This document shows positions 1-7,866 of a stretch of DNA of 64,000 nucleotides, in pieces; the stretch's first letter is position 1; each line of letters opens with the position of its first letter. A program made the position numbers and the translations under genes. The notes beneath the pieces were generated by a model. It had not been told where the DNA came from and did no database searches. It worked only from the letters and a program-made list of their open reading frames with translations. This DNA comes from JBCCGI01 sp039029355 (GTDB lineage Bacteria > Planctomycetota > UBA1135 > GCA-002686595), in assembly GCA_039029355.1 (NCBI GenBank), contig JBCCGI010000011.1, positions 62,001 through 126,000 of the forward strand, read 5' to 3'.

Positions 1-720
1 GGGCAGAAGCAGGAAGTAGAGGTCGGGCGCCTCGTGGATCAGCGCGACCTCGGCGCTCGCGTTCATCTGGGCGAGCTCCGGGCCGACCGCCAGGTACCAC
101 GGAGCCTCGGGCGCGACGCGCACGCCGTAGGCGGCGCTCTCGAACACGCCGTCCTGCACGCGCCAGCCGACGCCGTAGGCATCCGGCGTCGTGCGCACCG
201 CGCGGCGGCCGACCGGCGGCTCTTCGAGCAGGGTGAAGGCGTCGAGGATCGGCGCGAACTTCTCGCCGTTCGGGCCCGCGAGCTTCTCGGCGGCCCAGCA
301 GACGATCTGGTAGACGTAGTCGCCGTGCGTGAAGATCGTGAACTGGTGCCGGAAGCGGATGCCGTCGAGGAGCCCGGACACCCGCAGCCGCACCGCGTCG
401 CGGCCCTGGAAGTCGATGGTCTCGTAGCGTTCCTCGCGCATGCCCTCGAACGCGATCGAGGCGCGGATCAGGTCCGCCATCTCGTCGAACTCGGCGCCGG
501 GGGCGTGCTCGGGGACGACGACGCCGTACACCCAGTCGAGCTGGACCAGGCCCGCGACGGCGTCGGGGACCAGGCCGCGCGCGCTCTGCTCGTCGAGCAG
601 CTTCCAGCCCTTGCCGGGGGACTCGAGCCGGAAGGAGTACTCGCGGTCGACGAGCTCGTCGACCGCGGGGGCCGGGGCGGCGAGGAAGAGGCAGGCGAGC
701 GGGATCAGCAGCCGGAACAT
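1..720 (-). CDS. Secreted protein of unknown function (C-terminus cut by window edge)
   Basis: I do not recognise this protein. It starts at an ATG at 720 and stays open for 240 codons to the window edge, so its C-terminus is missing. The N-terminus MFRLLIPLACLFLAAPAPA is a clear Sec signal peptide, so the product is exported. The rest is soluble, mixed in composition and rich in aromatic and acidic residues, with no Cys cluster and no obvious catalytic motif. Its general look, a secreted protein with stretches such as YSFRLESPGKGWKLLDE, resembles small planctomycete lipid-binding or DUF-type secreted proteins, but that is only an impression. It lies 52 bases downstream of the cytochrome b562-like gene on the same strand and could be the last gene of that run. 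Confidence 0.8.
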   Translation of the reverse strand, partial: MFRLLIPLACLFLAAPAPAVDELVDREYSFRLESPGKGWKLLDEQSARGLVPDAVAGLVQLDWVYGVVVPEHAPGAEFDEMADLIRASIAFEGMREERYETIDFQGRDAVRLRVSGLLDGIRFRHQFTIFTHGDYVYQIVCWAAEKLAGPNGEKFAPILDAFTLLEEPPVGRRAVRTTPDAYGVGWRVQDGVFESAAYGVRVAPEAPWYLAVGPELAQMNASAEVALIHEAPDLYFLLLP

Positions 721-772
721 GCGCCCAGGCTAGTCTCCCGGGCGCGTGCTGCCTACGCGGCCCGGGCTTTCG

Positions 773-1231
773 CTAGCCCTCCTCGCCCATGAAGCGCTCG
801 TGCCCGGTCTCCTCCATCGCGCGGATCTTCTTGAAGAGCTCCTTCGCGGTGTCGAAGTCGCCGTCGAGCAGCGCCGCCTCCAGCGCGAGCTGGTCCTGCA
901 GCAGGCCGATCAGCATCTTGCGGTAGTCGGCGACGTAGGCGGCGCGCTTGTCCTCGGGCAGGTCGGCGGCGCGCGGCGGGGTCAAGAGCTTGCACTTCAT
1001 CACCGCGTCCTGCATCCCGGCCACCGCGGTCAGGCACTCGGCGACCTTGGACTCGTCGCGGATCGCGCGGCGCAGCTTGCCGAGGTGATCCTCGAGGTTG
1101 AGCATCTCGTCCTCGAGGTAGTACTCCTCGGCTTGCTCTTCGCCGGCCTCCTGGGGCGCGACGAACGAGGCCAGCGGGAGCGCGAGGGCGGTGGCGAGGG
1201 CGGCGGCGGGGAGGACGATCGTGCGCTTCAT
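773..1231 (-). CDS. Cytochrome b562-like periplasmic protein
   Basis: This is a 152-residue exported protein, probably a four-helix-bundle haem b carrier. Residues 1-25 form a signal peptide. The mature part is predicted to be all helical and resembles CybC: EDEMLNLEDHLGKL (41-54) matches the first CybC helix, which holds the axial Met7, so Met43 is the likely ligand. The C-terminal helix ends in ETGHERF, so His144 matches the axial His102. The TPP motif at 84-86 also resembles the CybC helix 2 end. No CXXCH is present, so haem would be non-covalent. The start is the ATG after the signal-like MKRTIVLPAAALA; longer in-frame extensions run into the upstream gene. It lies 14 bases after the Gfo/Idh/MocA gene, which suggests co-transcription and perhaps an electron-transfer role for that oxidoreductase. 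Haem binding is inferred from two residues and the fold. Confidence 0.72.
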   Translation of the reverse strand: MKRTIVLPAAALATALALPLASFVAPQEAGEEQAEEYYLEDEMLNLEDHLGKLRRAIRDESKVAECLTAVAGMQDAVMKCKLLTPPRAADLPEDKRAAYVADYRKMLIGLLQDQLALEAALLDGDFDTAKELFKKIRAMEETGHERFMGEEG

Positions 1232-1245
1232 GGTGGTGAGGCGGG

Positions 1246-2541
1246 CTAGAGAACCTGGGTCTGACCGGGGGTCGGAATCGGGTAGCGGCCCTCGGCGTCG
1301 GGCATCACCGGCGGCTCGGCGTCCCAGGCGTAGGTCGCGGGCGAGAGCGAGCGGTTCGACGCCAGCGCGTCGTCCCACTTCAGCTCCTTGCCGGAGTACG
1401 TCGCCATGCGTCCGAAGACGGAAGTCATCGTCGAGAGGGCGCCGTACTCGGCTTCGTTGTAGGGCACGTCGTTGCGGATCGCGTGGAAGAGGTCGTCGTG
1501 CTCGACCTGGTACGGGTCGTTGCGCTCGCCGTCGTAGCGCCAGTCGCCCTCGGGCGTCCAGATGCGCGCGCCGCCGATGTTGGCCGTGCCCTTGGTGCCG
1601 TGGGCGTGCTCGGACACGCTCGACCAGGCGCTCGGGATGTGGCGGCAGGAGGAGAGCATCTTGGTGCCGTCGGCGTAGGTGAACTCGACCATGTGGTGGT
1701 CGAAGATCTCGCCGTGGTCGATCCCGGTGCGCACCTGGCGCCCGCCCTGGCCCTGGGCCGTGACGGGGTAGCCGTTCTTGACCCAGTTGCAGACGTCCAG
1801 GTTGTGGATGTGCTGCTCGACGATGTGGTCGCCGCAGAGCCAGTTGAAGTAGTACCAGTTGCGCATCTGGTACTCCATCTCGGTCTGGCCCTCCTGGCGC
1901 GGGCGCACCCACACGCCTCCTGAGTTCCAGTAGCAGCGCAGCAGCGTCAGGTCGCCGATCGCGCCGTCCTGCAGGCGCTTGATGGTCTCGAGGTACGGCG
2001 CCTGGTGGTGGCGTTGCAGTCCGACGCCGACCTTCAGGCCCTTCTCGCTCGCCAGCTTGCCCGCGGCGAGCACCTTGCGCACGCCGGGCGCGTCGACGGC
2101 CAGCGGCTTCTCGGTGAAGACGTGCAGCCCCTTCTCGACCGCGTGCTCGAAGTGCATCGGCCGGAAGCCGGGGGGCGTGGCGAGGATCACGACGTCGACG
2201 TCGGCATCCATCGCCTGGCGGTAGGCGTCGAAGCCGGTGAAGCGCTGCGACTCCGGCACGTCGACGCGGTCGCCGACGTTCTTCTTGAGCGTCTTGAGGC
2301 TGCCCTCGAGTCGGTCCGCGAAGGCGTCGGCCATGGCGACGAGCTTGACCGGCCCGTCGGTGTGCAGCGCCTGCGACGCCGCGCCCGTGCCGCGGCCGCC
2401 GCAGCCGACGAGCGCTAGGCGCAGCTCCTGGTCGCCGCGCGCCAGGTCGCGCGCGCGCGCAGCGTCGGTGAGGAGCGCCGTTCCCGCGAGGGCGGCCGAG
2501 GACTTGAGGAAGGTGCGGCGGGAGCCGTGGGGGGTAGCCAT
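1246..2541 (-). CDS. Gfo/Idh/MocA family oxidoreductase with TAT signal
   Basis: A 431-residue NAD(P)-dependent sugar dehydrogenase-type protein, probably exported folded. The twin-arginine motif SRRTFLK (7-13) is followed by an Ala-rich hydrophobic stretch. The Rossmann fold starts near residue 43 with VGCGGRGTGAA, and the conserved Lys lies in FTEKPLAVD. The C-terminal half has the Gfo/Idh/MocA signature region, including GDHIVEQHIHNLD. It is clearly paralogous to the protein at 4852-6150, with the same Rossmann and GDHI-EQHIH segments. Planctomycetes carry many TAT-exported members of this family whose substrates are mostly unknown, so no sugar is assigned. It lies between an FGE-fold gene upstream and a cytochrome b562-like gene downstream on the same strand. 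Confidence 0.93.
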   Translation of the reverse strand: MATPHGSRRTFLKSSAALAGTALLTDAARARDLARGDQELRLALVGCGGRGTGAASQALHTDGPVKLVAMADAFADRLEGSLKTLKKNVGDRVDVPESQRFTGFDAYRQAMDADVDVVILATPPGFRPMHFEHAVEKGLHVFTEKPLAVDAPGVRKVLAAGKLASEKGLKVGVGLQRHHQAPYLETIKRLQDGAIGDLTLLRCYWNSGGVWVRPRQEGQTEMEYQMRNWYYFNWLCGDHIVEQHIHNLDVCNWVKNGYPVTAQGQGGRQVRTGIDHGEIFDHHMVEFTYADGTKMLSSCRHIPSAWSSVSEHAHGTKGTANIGGARIWTPEGDWRYDGERNDPYQVEHDDLFHAIRNDVPYNEAEYGALSTMTSVFGRMATYSGKELKWDDALASNRSLSPATYAWDAEPPVMPDAEGRYPIPTPGQTQVL

Positions 2542-2555
2542 GGGCGGAGGTCCTT

Positions 2556-2591
2556 CTTGGGGCTTCGGGCGGGCTTGGGGCTTCGGGCGGG
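2556..2591. repeat. Perfect 18-bp tandem duplication upstream of a Gfo/Idh/MocA gene
   Basis: The unit CTTGGGGCTTCGGGCGGG occurs twice with no mismatch, back to back. It lies in the 65-base gap between the FGE-fold gene and the oxidoreductase gene, 15 bases before the ATG at 2541. It is probably a slippage duplication, but it occupies the ribosome-entry region of the downstream gene. Confidence 0.95.
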
Positions 2592-2606
2592 GTCGGGGCG
2601 CGGGCC

Positions 2607-3707
2607 TCAGCGGCCGCCCCGGCGCTGTTTCTGCTGGATGTCCGAGATCGTCTCGAGGTCGGCGTCCCAGTAGCGGCTCCACTCCTCGCGCGGCGGCGGC
2701 GCGAAGGGCCGCACCACGCGGAAGCCGACGAACGTGGCGTCGGTGTGGTACCAGATGCTCTTCGGGAGCTGCGGATCCTGGACCTTCCACGACTTCTTCG
2801 ACGCGCGCCGCGCGGCGGAGCGCAACCGGTCGGGGTCGTCGTCCCACGAGCCGCCGCGCACGACGCGCGGGTAGAGCTTGGTCGGCCACGCGACCGGGTC
2901 CTTGGCGGCCCCGTCGCCGAGCGACTCGTAGAACTCGCGGTCCCAGCGGTCGAGGACCCACTCGGCGACGTTGCCGTGCATGTCGTAGAGTCCCCAGGGG
3001 TTGGGCTTCTTCGTGCCGACCAGCTGGTAGCTGTCGTCGGCGTTGTCGAAGAACCACCCGTGCTCCTCCAGGCCGTCCGTGTCGTCGCCGAACGAGTAGG
3101 CGGTGGTCGTGCCGGCGCGGCACGCGTACTCCCACTCGGCCTCGGTCGGCAGGCGGTAGAAGCGGCCGGTCTTCATCGAGAGCCACTTGGTGTACTGCTT
3201 GGCGGCGAACTGCGTCATGCAGATCGCCGGCCGACCCTTCACGCCCATCTCGAAGTCCATCGGGACGTACGGGGGAGTAGGGCGGCTGACCGCGTCGGCC
3301 CAGGCGTCCTGGGGCGCGGCCGGGCGCTCCTCGCCGCGCAGCTGCTGGTCGAGCTTGTACATGAAGACGTGGTACTCCTCCCACGTCACCTCGGTGCGGC
3401 CCATCCAGAAGGGGGACAGCTCGACCTCGTGCAGCGGGCCTTCCTCGCCGCCGCGGTCGGGCTCCGCCTCGGGGCTGCCCATCGTGAAGCGCCCGCCGGG
3501 AATCGGCACGAGGTCGAAGGTGACCTCGCTGCCCACGACGCGCTCGGCGTAGGGCTTCATCTCGCCCGGCTGCGCGGCGTTGGCCGCGGCGATCTCGACC
3601 GGCGCGGGCGAGCCGTCGGGCATGTCGGGGTAGACGGCGCCCTCGTCCTGGGAGCCGTCCTGCGCGAGCGCGCAGGCGATAAGGAGGGGGGCGGAGAGGG
3701 CGATCAC
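2607..3707 (-). CDS. Exported FGE-sulfatase-fold (SUMF1/EgtB-type) protein, probably non-catalytic
   Basis: A 366-residue exported protein with an FGE-sulfatase domain. It starts at a GTG at 3707, giving a short signal peptide that ends near ACALAQ. The domain runs from about residue 65 (VPIPGGRFTMGSPEAEPDRG) through TEVTWEEYHVF, LPTEAEWEYACRAGTTTAY, GLYDMHGNVAEWVLD and VVRGGSWDDDPDRLRSAARR to VGFRVVRP near residue 335. True formylglycine-generating enzymes carry two catalytic cysteines just after the GGS motif; here that segment has none. It is therefore more likely a ligand-binding or structural FGE fold than a sulfatase activator, and no sulfatase gene is nearby. It is the first gene of a minus-strand run and diverges from apbE. 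The bulk of the protein after the signal is about 340 residues, normal for the family. Confidence 0.9.
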   Translation of the reverse strand: MIALSAPLLIACALAQDGSQDEGAVYPDMPDGSPAPVEIAAANAAQPGEMKPYAERVVGSEVTFDLVPIPGGRFTMGSPEAEPDRGGEEGPLHEVELSPFWMGRTEVTWEEYHVFMYKLDQQLRGEERPAAPQDAWADAVSRPTPPYVPMDFEMGVKGRPAICMTQFAAKQYTKWLSMKTGRFYRLPTEAEWEYACRAGTTTAYSFGDDTDGLEEHGWFFDNADDSYQLVGTKKPNPWGLYDMHGNVAEWVLDRWDREFYESLGDGAAKDPVAWPTKLYPRVVRGGSWDDDPDRLRSAARRASKKSWKVQDPQLPKSIWYHTDATFVGFRVVRPFAPPPREEWSRYWDADLETISDIQQKQRRGGR

Positions 3708-3808
3708 GGAGCCCGAGGGTAGCGGCGTGCCCCGAATGCGTCCATGCGCCCGGCGCGGGCCGGCGGTTCTTGTTCCGTCAGGGACCGCCGGGCACCTATT
3801 CTCGTGCC

Positions 3809-4855
3809 GTGCGGCGGCTGGTCTCGATCCTCGCCCTGCTCCTCGCGGCGGTTGGTTGCTGGGGGTGCCGGGCTCCGCTCGCGCGCTACGAGCGCGTCGA
3901 GCCGGCCATGGGCACCACCTTCCGCCTGGTGTTCTACGCGACGGGCGACGAAGCCGCCGAGCGCGCCGGCGCGGCTGCGCGCGAGCGGATCCACGCGATC
4001 GAGCGCATCTTCAGCGACTACGACGCCGCCAGCGAGGCGCGCCGCATCGCCGGCGCGGCGCCCGGCGTGTTTGACGTGTCGCGCGAGCTGGCCGAGGTCA
4101 CCGCGCTCGCCGCCGAGCTGGGCGCGCGTAGCGGCGGTGCGTTCGACGTCACGGTCGGCCCGCTGAGCCGACTGTGGCGGCGCGCCGGGCGCCAGGGCGA
4201 GGCGCCCGAGCAAGCGGACTGGGAGCGCGCCGCACGCGCGGTCGGCTGGCACCACCTGCGCGTCGACGCAGCCGCGCGCCAGCTGGAGCTGCGCGCGCCG
4301 GGCATGCGGCTCGACTACGGCGGGATCGCCAAGGGCTACGCCGCGTGCGAGGCGCTGCGCGTGCTGGCCGAGCACGGCTTTGAGCGCGCGCTCGTCGACG
4401 CCGGCGGCGACGTGTCGTGCGGCGCCGCGCCGCCGGGCGCCGCGGGCTGGCGCGTCGCGCTGGAGGGCGCGGAGCAGGCGGGCGGCGGGCTGGTGCTTTG
4501 CGAGGCGTCGATCGCGACCTCGGGCGCCCGCTACCGCGGCGTGGAGCTCGACGGTGAGCTCTACTCGCACCTGCTCGACCCGCGCCGCGCCGCCGCACCG
4601 CCGGGAGGCGGCCAGGTGACGGTTCTCGTACACGGACGCGGACGCGGTGCGCTGGCCGACGCCCTCGCGTCGGCGGTGGGGCTCCTAGCGCTCGAGGAGG
4701 CGTTGCTTCTGGTCGCCTCCTACCCCGGCGCCGAAGCCCGCCTCGTGGGCGCTGGGGGCCCGGAGGCAGAAGGTCCGCAGCTGCGCACTACCGCCGGTTT
4801 TCCACCCCTCCTATCCTTGGAGCCCCACGTCCCCACCGCCAGGAGCGACCCATGA
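3809..4855 (+). CDS. apbE: ApbE-type FAD:protein FMN transferase, lipoprotein
   Basis: This 348-residue enzyme attaches FMN from FAD to a Thr or Ser of partner flavoproteins outside the cytoplasmic membrane. Family motifs are in order: AMGTTFRLVFYATG, SGGAFDVTVGPLSRLW, LDYGGIAKGYAACEAL, ALVDAGGDVSCG, ASIATSG and HLLDPRRAA. The GTG at 3809 is chosen because it places VRRLVSILALLLAAVGC at the N-terminus, a lipoprotein signal with the lipobox Cys around residue 17; a TTG 13 codons upstream is possible but adds a poor N-terminus. Its stop overlaps the ATG of the next oxidoreductase gene (ATGA at 4852), so the two are translationally coupled. No RnfG, NqrB or other obvious ApbE substrate is in the window, so the target flavoprotein lies elsewhere. 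Confidence 0.92.
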   Translation: MRRLVSILALLLAAVGCWGCRAPLARYERVEPAMGTTFRLVFYATGDEAAERAGAAARERIHAIERIFSDYDAASEARRIAGAAPGVFDVSRELAEVTALAAELGARSGGAFDVTVGPLSRLWRRAGRQGEAPEQADWERAARAVGWHHLRVDAAARQLELRAPGMRLDYGGIAKGYAACEALRVLAEHGFERALVDAGGDVSCGAAPPGAAGWRVALEGAEQAGGGLVLCEASIATSGARYRGVELDGELYSHLLDPRRAAAPPGGGQVTVLVHGRGRGALADALASAVGLLALEEALLLVASYPGAEARLVGAGGPEAEGPQLRTTAGFPPLLSLEPHVPTARSDP

Positions 4856-6150
4856 CCCCCTCTCCCTCCCGCCGCGAAGTCCTCACGCACGGAAGCGCTG
4901 CCGCCCTCGGCATCTCGCTTCCGTCCTTCCCGTCGCCCTTCGTCCGCCTGCAGGACGCCGAGCCGGCCGCGCCGGGAGGCGCGGAGATGCTGAAGGTCGG
5001 GCTGATCGGCTGCGGCGGCCGCGGGACCGGCGCGGCGGCGCAGGCGCTGCGCGCCGACCCGAACACGAAGCTGGTCGCGCTGGCGGACGCCTTCGGGGAT
5101 CAGCTCGAGAGCAGCCTCGCCTCGCTGCAGGCCACCGAGGACATCGCCGCCAAGGTCGACGTCGACGAGGACCACCGCTTCACCGGCTTCGACGGCTACA
5201 AGGGCGTCATCGAGTCCTGCGACGTCGTGCTGATGGCGACGTCGCCGTTCTTCCGCCCGCAGCACGTCGAGGCCTGCGTCGAGGCCGGCCGGCACATGTT
5301 CGTCGAGAAGCCGGTCGCCACCGACGGGCCCGGCCTGCGGCGCATCTGGCAGGCCTGCCGCGACGCTTCGGCGAAGGGGCTCTCGGTCGTCTCGGGCCTC
5401 TGCTACCGCTATCAGTTCGCGAAGCAGGAGACGATGAAGCGCGTGCACGACGGCGAGATCGGGGACATCACCGCGATGCAGTGCACCTACAACACCGGCG
5501 AGCTGTGGCATCGCGGCAACCGCCCGGAGTGGAGCCAGATGGAGTTCCAGATGCGCAACTGGCTGTACTTCGCGTGGCTCTCCGGCGACCACATCGCCGA
5601 GCAGCACATCCACAGCCTCGACAAGATCGCCTGGGCCAAGGGCGCCTATCCGGTGAAGTGCACCTCGAGCGGCGGGCGCATCAAGCGCACCGGCGAGGAG
5701 TACGGCAACGTCTACGACCACTTCAACACCGTCTACGAGTGGGAGGACGGCGTGAAGGGCTTCAGCTCGTGCCGCCAGTGGCACGGCACCAAGCACGACG
5801 TGTCCGACCACGTGTTCGGCACCAAGGGCGTCGCCCACCTGCAGACGCACCGCATCGAGTCCGAGGCCGGCCGCTGGCGCTACCGCGGCGAGGGGCCCGA
5901 CGACATGTACCAGAACGAGCACGACGCGCTCTTCAAGGCGATCCGCGACGGCGAGCCCATCAACAACGGCGACTACATGTGCCAGAGCTCGCTGATGGCG
6001 CTGATGGGCCGGCTGGCGGCCTACACCGGCAAGGAGATCACCGCCGACGAGGCGCTGAACTCGCAGGAGGACCTGTCGCCGCCCGCGCTGGAGTGGGGCG
6101 ACGTCGAGACGCGTCCGGTCGCGGTCCCCGGCATCAAGCAGTTCGTCTGA
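4852..6150 (+). CDS. Gfo/Idh/MocA family oxidoreductase with TAT signal
   Basis: A 432-residue protein with the twin-arginine motif SRREVLTHG (6-14), a short hydrophobic stretch, then a Rossmann fold starting near residue 46 (LKVGLIGCGGRGTGAAA). FVEKPVATDGPG carries the family Lys, and WLSGDHIAEQHIHSLDKI marks the C-terminal domain. It is a paralogue of the gene at 1246-2541 and the two probably share a substrate class. It is the middle gene of a tight operon: its start overlaps the apbE stop by four bases and its stop overlaps the next start (TGATG at 6148-6152). The downstream TIM-barrel isomerase-like gene suggests joint action on a sugar or inositol derivative, but no step can be named from sequence. 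Confidence 0.94.
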   Translation: MTPSPSRREVLTHGSAAALGISLPSFPSPFVRLQDAEPAAPGGAEMLKVGLIGCGGRGTGAAAQALRADPNTKLVALADAFGDQLESSLASLQATEDIAAKVDVDEDHRFTGFDGYKGVIESCDVVLMATSPFFRPQHVEACVEAGRHMFVEKPVATDGPGLRRIWQACRDASAKGLSVVSGLCYRYQFAKQETMKRVHDGEIGDITAMQCTYNTGELWHRGNRPEWSQMEFQMRNWLYFAWLSGDHIAEQHIHSLDKIAWAKGAYPVKCTSSGGRIKRTGEEYGNVYDHFNTVYEWEDGVKGFSSCRQWHGTKHDVSDHVFGTKGVAHLQTHRIESEAGRWRYRGEGPDDMYQNEHDALFKAIRDGEPINNGDYMCQSSLMALMGRLAAYTGKEITADEALNSQEDLSPPALEWGDVETRPVAVPGIKQFV

Positions 6151-7079
6151 TGGCGGCCAAGCTCAATCGACGCTCCGTGCTCGCCGGCGGAGCCGCCGCG
6201 GCGGCCGCCGGCCTGGTGTCGCGCCCGGCCCAGGCCGCGCAGCCCCTGGCCGCTCCGGCGCAGATGCAGCGCCCGCACCGCATCCTGCTGTCGCTCAAGT
6301 ACGGCATGGTGGGGGGCGACGTCCCGATGGCCGACAAGTTCAAGCTGGTGAAGAGCCTCGGCTACGACGGCATCGAGCTCGAGAGCCCCGCCGGCTACTC
6401 GGCCGAGGAGGTGCGCAAGGCCACCGCCGACTCCGGGCTCCCGGTGCACGGCCTGGTTGACTCCGTGCACTGGCAGAAGCGCCTCTCGAGCCCCGACGAG
6501 GCCACGCGCCGCGCCGGCATCGACGCGCTCGCCGGCGCGCTCCGCGACGCGCGCGACTTCGGCGGGCACTCCGTGCTGCTCGTTCCCGGCCGCGTCGCCG
6601 ACGCGGAGAAGGAGAACCAGGAGCAGGTCTGGGAGCGCTCGATCGCCGCGATCCACGAGGTGCTCCCGATGGCCGCCGAGCTCGGCGTGCACATCCTGAT
6701 CGAGAACGTCTGGAACGGCTTCTGCTATCAGCACGACGGCCCGCCCGACCAGAGCGCGGACCAGCTCGCCGCCTACATCGACGCGATCGGCTCGCCCTGG
6801 GTCGGCGCCTACTTCGACATCGGCAACCACCAGAAGTACGGCAAGCCGGCCGAGTGGATCCGCACCCTCGGCCGCCGCGTCGTGAAGCTCGACGTCAAGG
6901 ACTGGGGCGTCGAGGCCGGCTGGGCGAAGATCGGCGACGGCGACGTCGACTGGGCCGACGTGCGCAAGGCCCTGGACGAGGTCGGCTTCACCGGCTGGGC
7001 CACGGCCGAGGTCGGTGGCGGCGACAGCAAGCGCCTCGCCGACATCCACGCGCGGATGGAGCGCGCCCTCCGCGCCTAG
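6150..7079 (+). CDS. Sugar phosphate isomerase/epimerase-like TIM barrel, TAT signal
   Basis: A 309-residue AP-endonuclease-2 type TIM barrel of the xylose isomerase-like superfamily. The N-terminus MAAKLNRRSVLAGGAAAAAA is a twin-arginine signal. Barrel features include YDGIELES, HSVLLVPGRV, HILIENVWNGF (metal-ligand Glu), VGAYFDIGNHQKYGKP (Asp and His ligands), RVVKLDVKDWG and a terminal WATAEVGGGD with the last Glu ligand. These metal-site residues look intact, so an active divalent-metal isomerase or epimerase is likely. It is the last gene of the apbE operon, sharing one base with the stop of the oxidoreductase. A strong stem-loop follows at 7088-7131. Oxidoreductase plus isomerase pairs are common in planctomycete catabolism of modified sugars. 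Confidence 0.92.
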   Translation: MAAKLNRRSVLAGGAAAAAAGLVSRPAQAAQPLAAPAQMQRPHRILLSLKYGMVGGDVPMADKFKLVKSLGYDGIELESPAGYSAEEVRKATADSGLPVHGLVDSVHWQKRLSSPDEATRRAGIDALAGALRDARDFGGHSVLLVPGRVADAEKENQEQVWERSIAAIHEVLPMAAELGVHILIENVWNGFCYQHDGPPDQSADQLAAYIDAIGSPWVGAYFDIGNHQKYGKPAEWIRTLGRRVVKLDVKDWGVEAGWAKIGDGDVDWADVRKALDEVGFTGWATAEVGGGDSKRLADIHARMERALRA

Positions 7080-7087
7080 CCGTCCTA

Positions 7088-7131
7088 GCCGGATGGCGTG
7101 AGGGGGCCTCGACCTCTTCACCCCATCCGGC
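7088..7131 (+). terminator. Stem-loop after the apbE operon
   Basis: GCCGGATGG at 7088-7096 pairs perfectly with CCATCCGGC at 7123-7131, and inner pairing GTGAGG/CCTC-CAC extends the stem. It begins nine bases after the stop of the TIM-barrel gene. There is no T-run, so this may be a Rho-assisted or mRNA-stabilising 3' hairpin rather than a classical terminator. Confidence 0.5.
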
Positions 7132-7278
7132 CACCGGTACGCGCCACCGCCGCGTGGCTACGAAAGCGCCCGGGCACCGGACCGCGCCGCAGGCGTGATT
7201 GCGGCGGCGGTCGCCGGCGTCCGGGCGTTTCGTGCGGCCCAGCGGGGCTGCGGCCGGAGCGCGGGCGAAGGCGTCAGG

Positions 7279-7581
7279 CTAGAAGCCGCCGCCCTTCTTG
7301 CCCTTGCCCTTGCCGCCGGAGCCGCCCTTGCGCTTGTCGCCGACGCCGCCGCGCTTCTTCTTGCCCTTGCCCTTGCCCCGCTTGCCTTTGCCCTTGCCCT
7401 TGCCTTGCCCCTTCTCCTTGTCGTCCTCGCCGGAGCGCTTCTTGTCGCCCTGGCCGTCTCCTTGCTTCTGCTTGTCCTCCCAGAGGACGGGCTGAAGGGC
7501 GACCGGAGGCTGGTGCACGGCGTCGGTGGCGGTGACGGAGGTCGTGGCGGGCAGGATCGAGAGCAGCAGGATCGAGAGCAT
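7279..7581 (-). CDS. Small exported Gly/Lys-rich basic protein
   Basis: A 100-residue protein: a signal peptide (MLSILLLSILPATTSVTA), a short neutral linker holding HQPPVALQPVLWED, then from residue 37 a charged tail that becomes almost pure Gly/Lys (GKGKGKGKRGKGKGKKKRGG at 60-79). It looks secreted and intrinsically disordered, with a strong positive charge. It belongs to no family I can name; lysine-rich disordered tails could bind polyanionic surface polymers or nucleic acid. No Shine-Dalgarno sequence is visible before the ATG. It is transcribed divergently from the ECF sigma gene across a 285-base gap. Its low-complexity coding makes the exact annotation uncertain, but the signal peptide and strict reading frame argue it is real. 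Confidence 0.6.
   Translation of the reverse strand: MLSILLLSILPATTSVTATDAVHQPPVALQPVLWEDKQKQGDGQGDKKRSGEDDKEKGQGKGKGKGKRGKGKGKKKRGGVGDKRKGGSGGKGKGKKGGGF
7291..7410. repeat. Hexamer-type CTTGCC/GGCAAG repeat tract
   Basis: On the plus strand the hexamer CTTGCC and close variants recur in clusters. Read on the minus strand they are Gly-Lys codon pairs of the small basic protein. The spacing keeps the frame, which fits expansion by slippage inside a coding region. Confidence 0.8.
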
Positions 7582-7866
7582 GGCGGGATGGCTTTTTGGG
7601 GCCTGGGAGCGGACGATTTGGCGGTGGAACCGGCGCGGACCCGCTCGGTCTCGGGCCGCGGCCAAAAAAGGCGAAGTCCGCCGTGCGCCTCGCGCATTCC
7701 GGGCACTGAAGAGGGTCGCGGGCCGCCGCGGAAGGCGTCTCGCTTTTTTGGCACGATTCGTGGCGGTGAATCCGCGCGGCCTGCGTTTGCCGGCCCGATG
7801 AAGCTCACCGCAATCCGCCCGTCCGCCCGACCGAGGCACCTGCCCTTTGATCTCAGACTCGCGCCC
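7582..7866. other. Divergent intergenic region between basic peptide and sigma factor genes
   Basis: This 285-base gap separates two divergent genes, so it must hold both promoters. It contains two short A/T runs (about 7664-7670 and 7743-7749) in otherwise GC-rich sequence. I see no consensus -35/-10 pair, no dyad and no supported ORF. Confidence 0.5.

Noticed and set aside
2607..3707. Active formylglycine-generating enzyme (sulfatase activator)
   Set aside because: The catalytic Cys pair is missing after the GGSW motif, and no sulfatase is encoded nearby.
7291..7410. CRISPR-like array
   Set aside because: The repeats are hexamers without unique spacers, and they keep the frame of a Gly-Lys-rich protein.
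7748..7765. Possible sigma-54 promoter (TGGCAC followed by GTGG)
   Set aside because: The -24 half fits but the -12 element should be TTGC after five bases; here it is GTGG.
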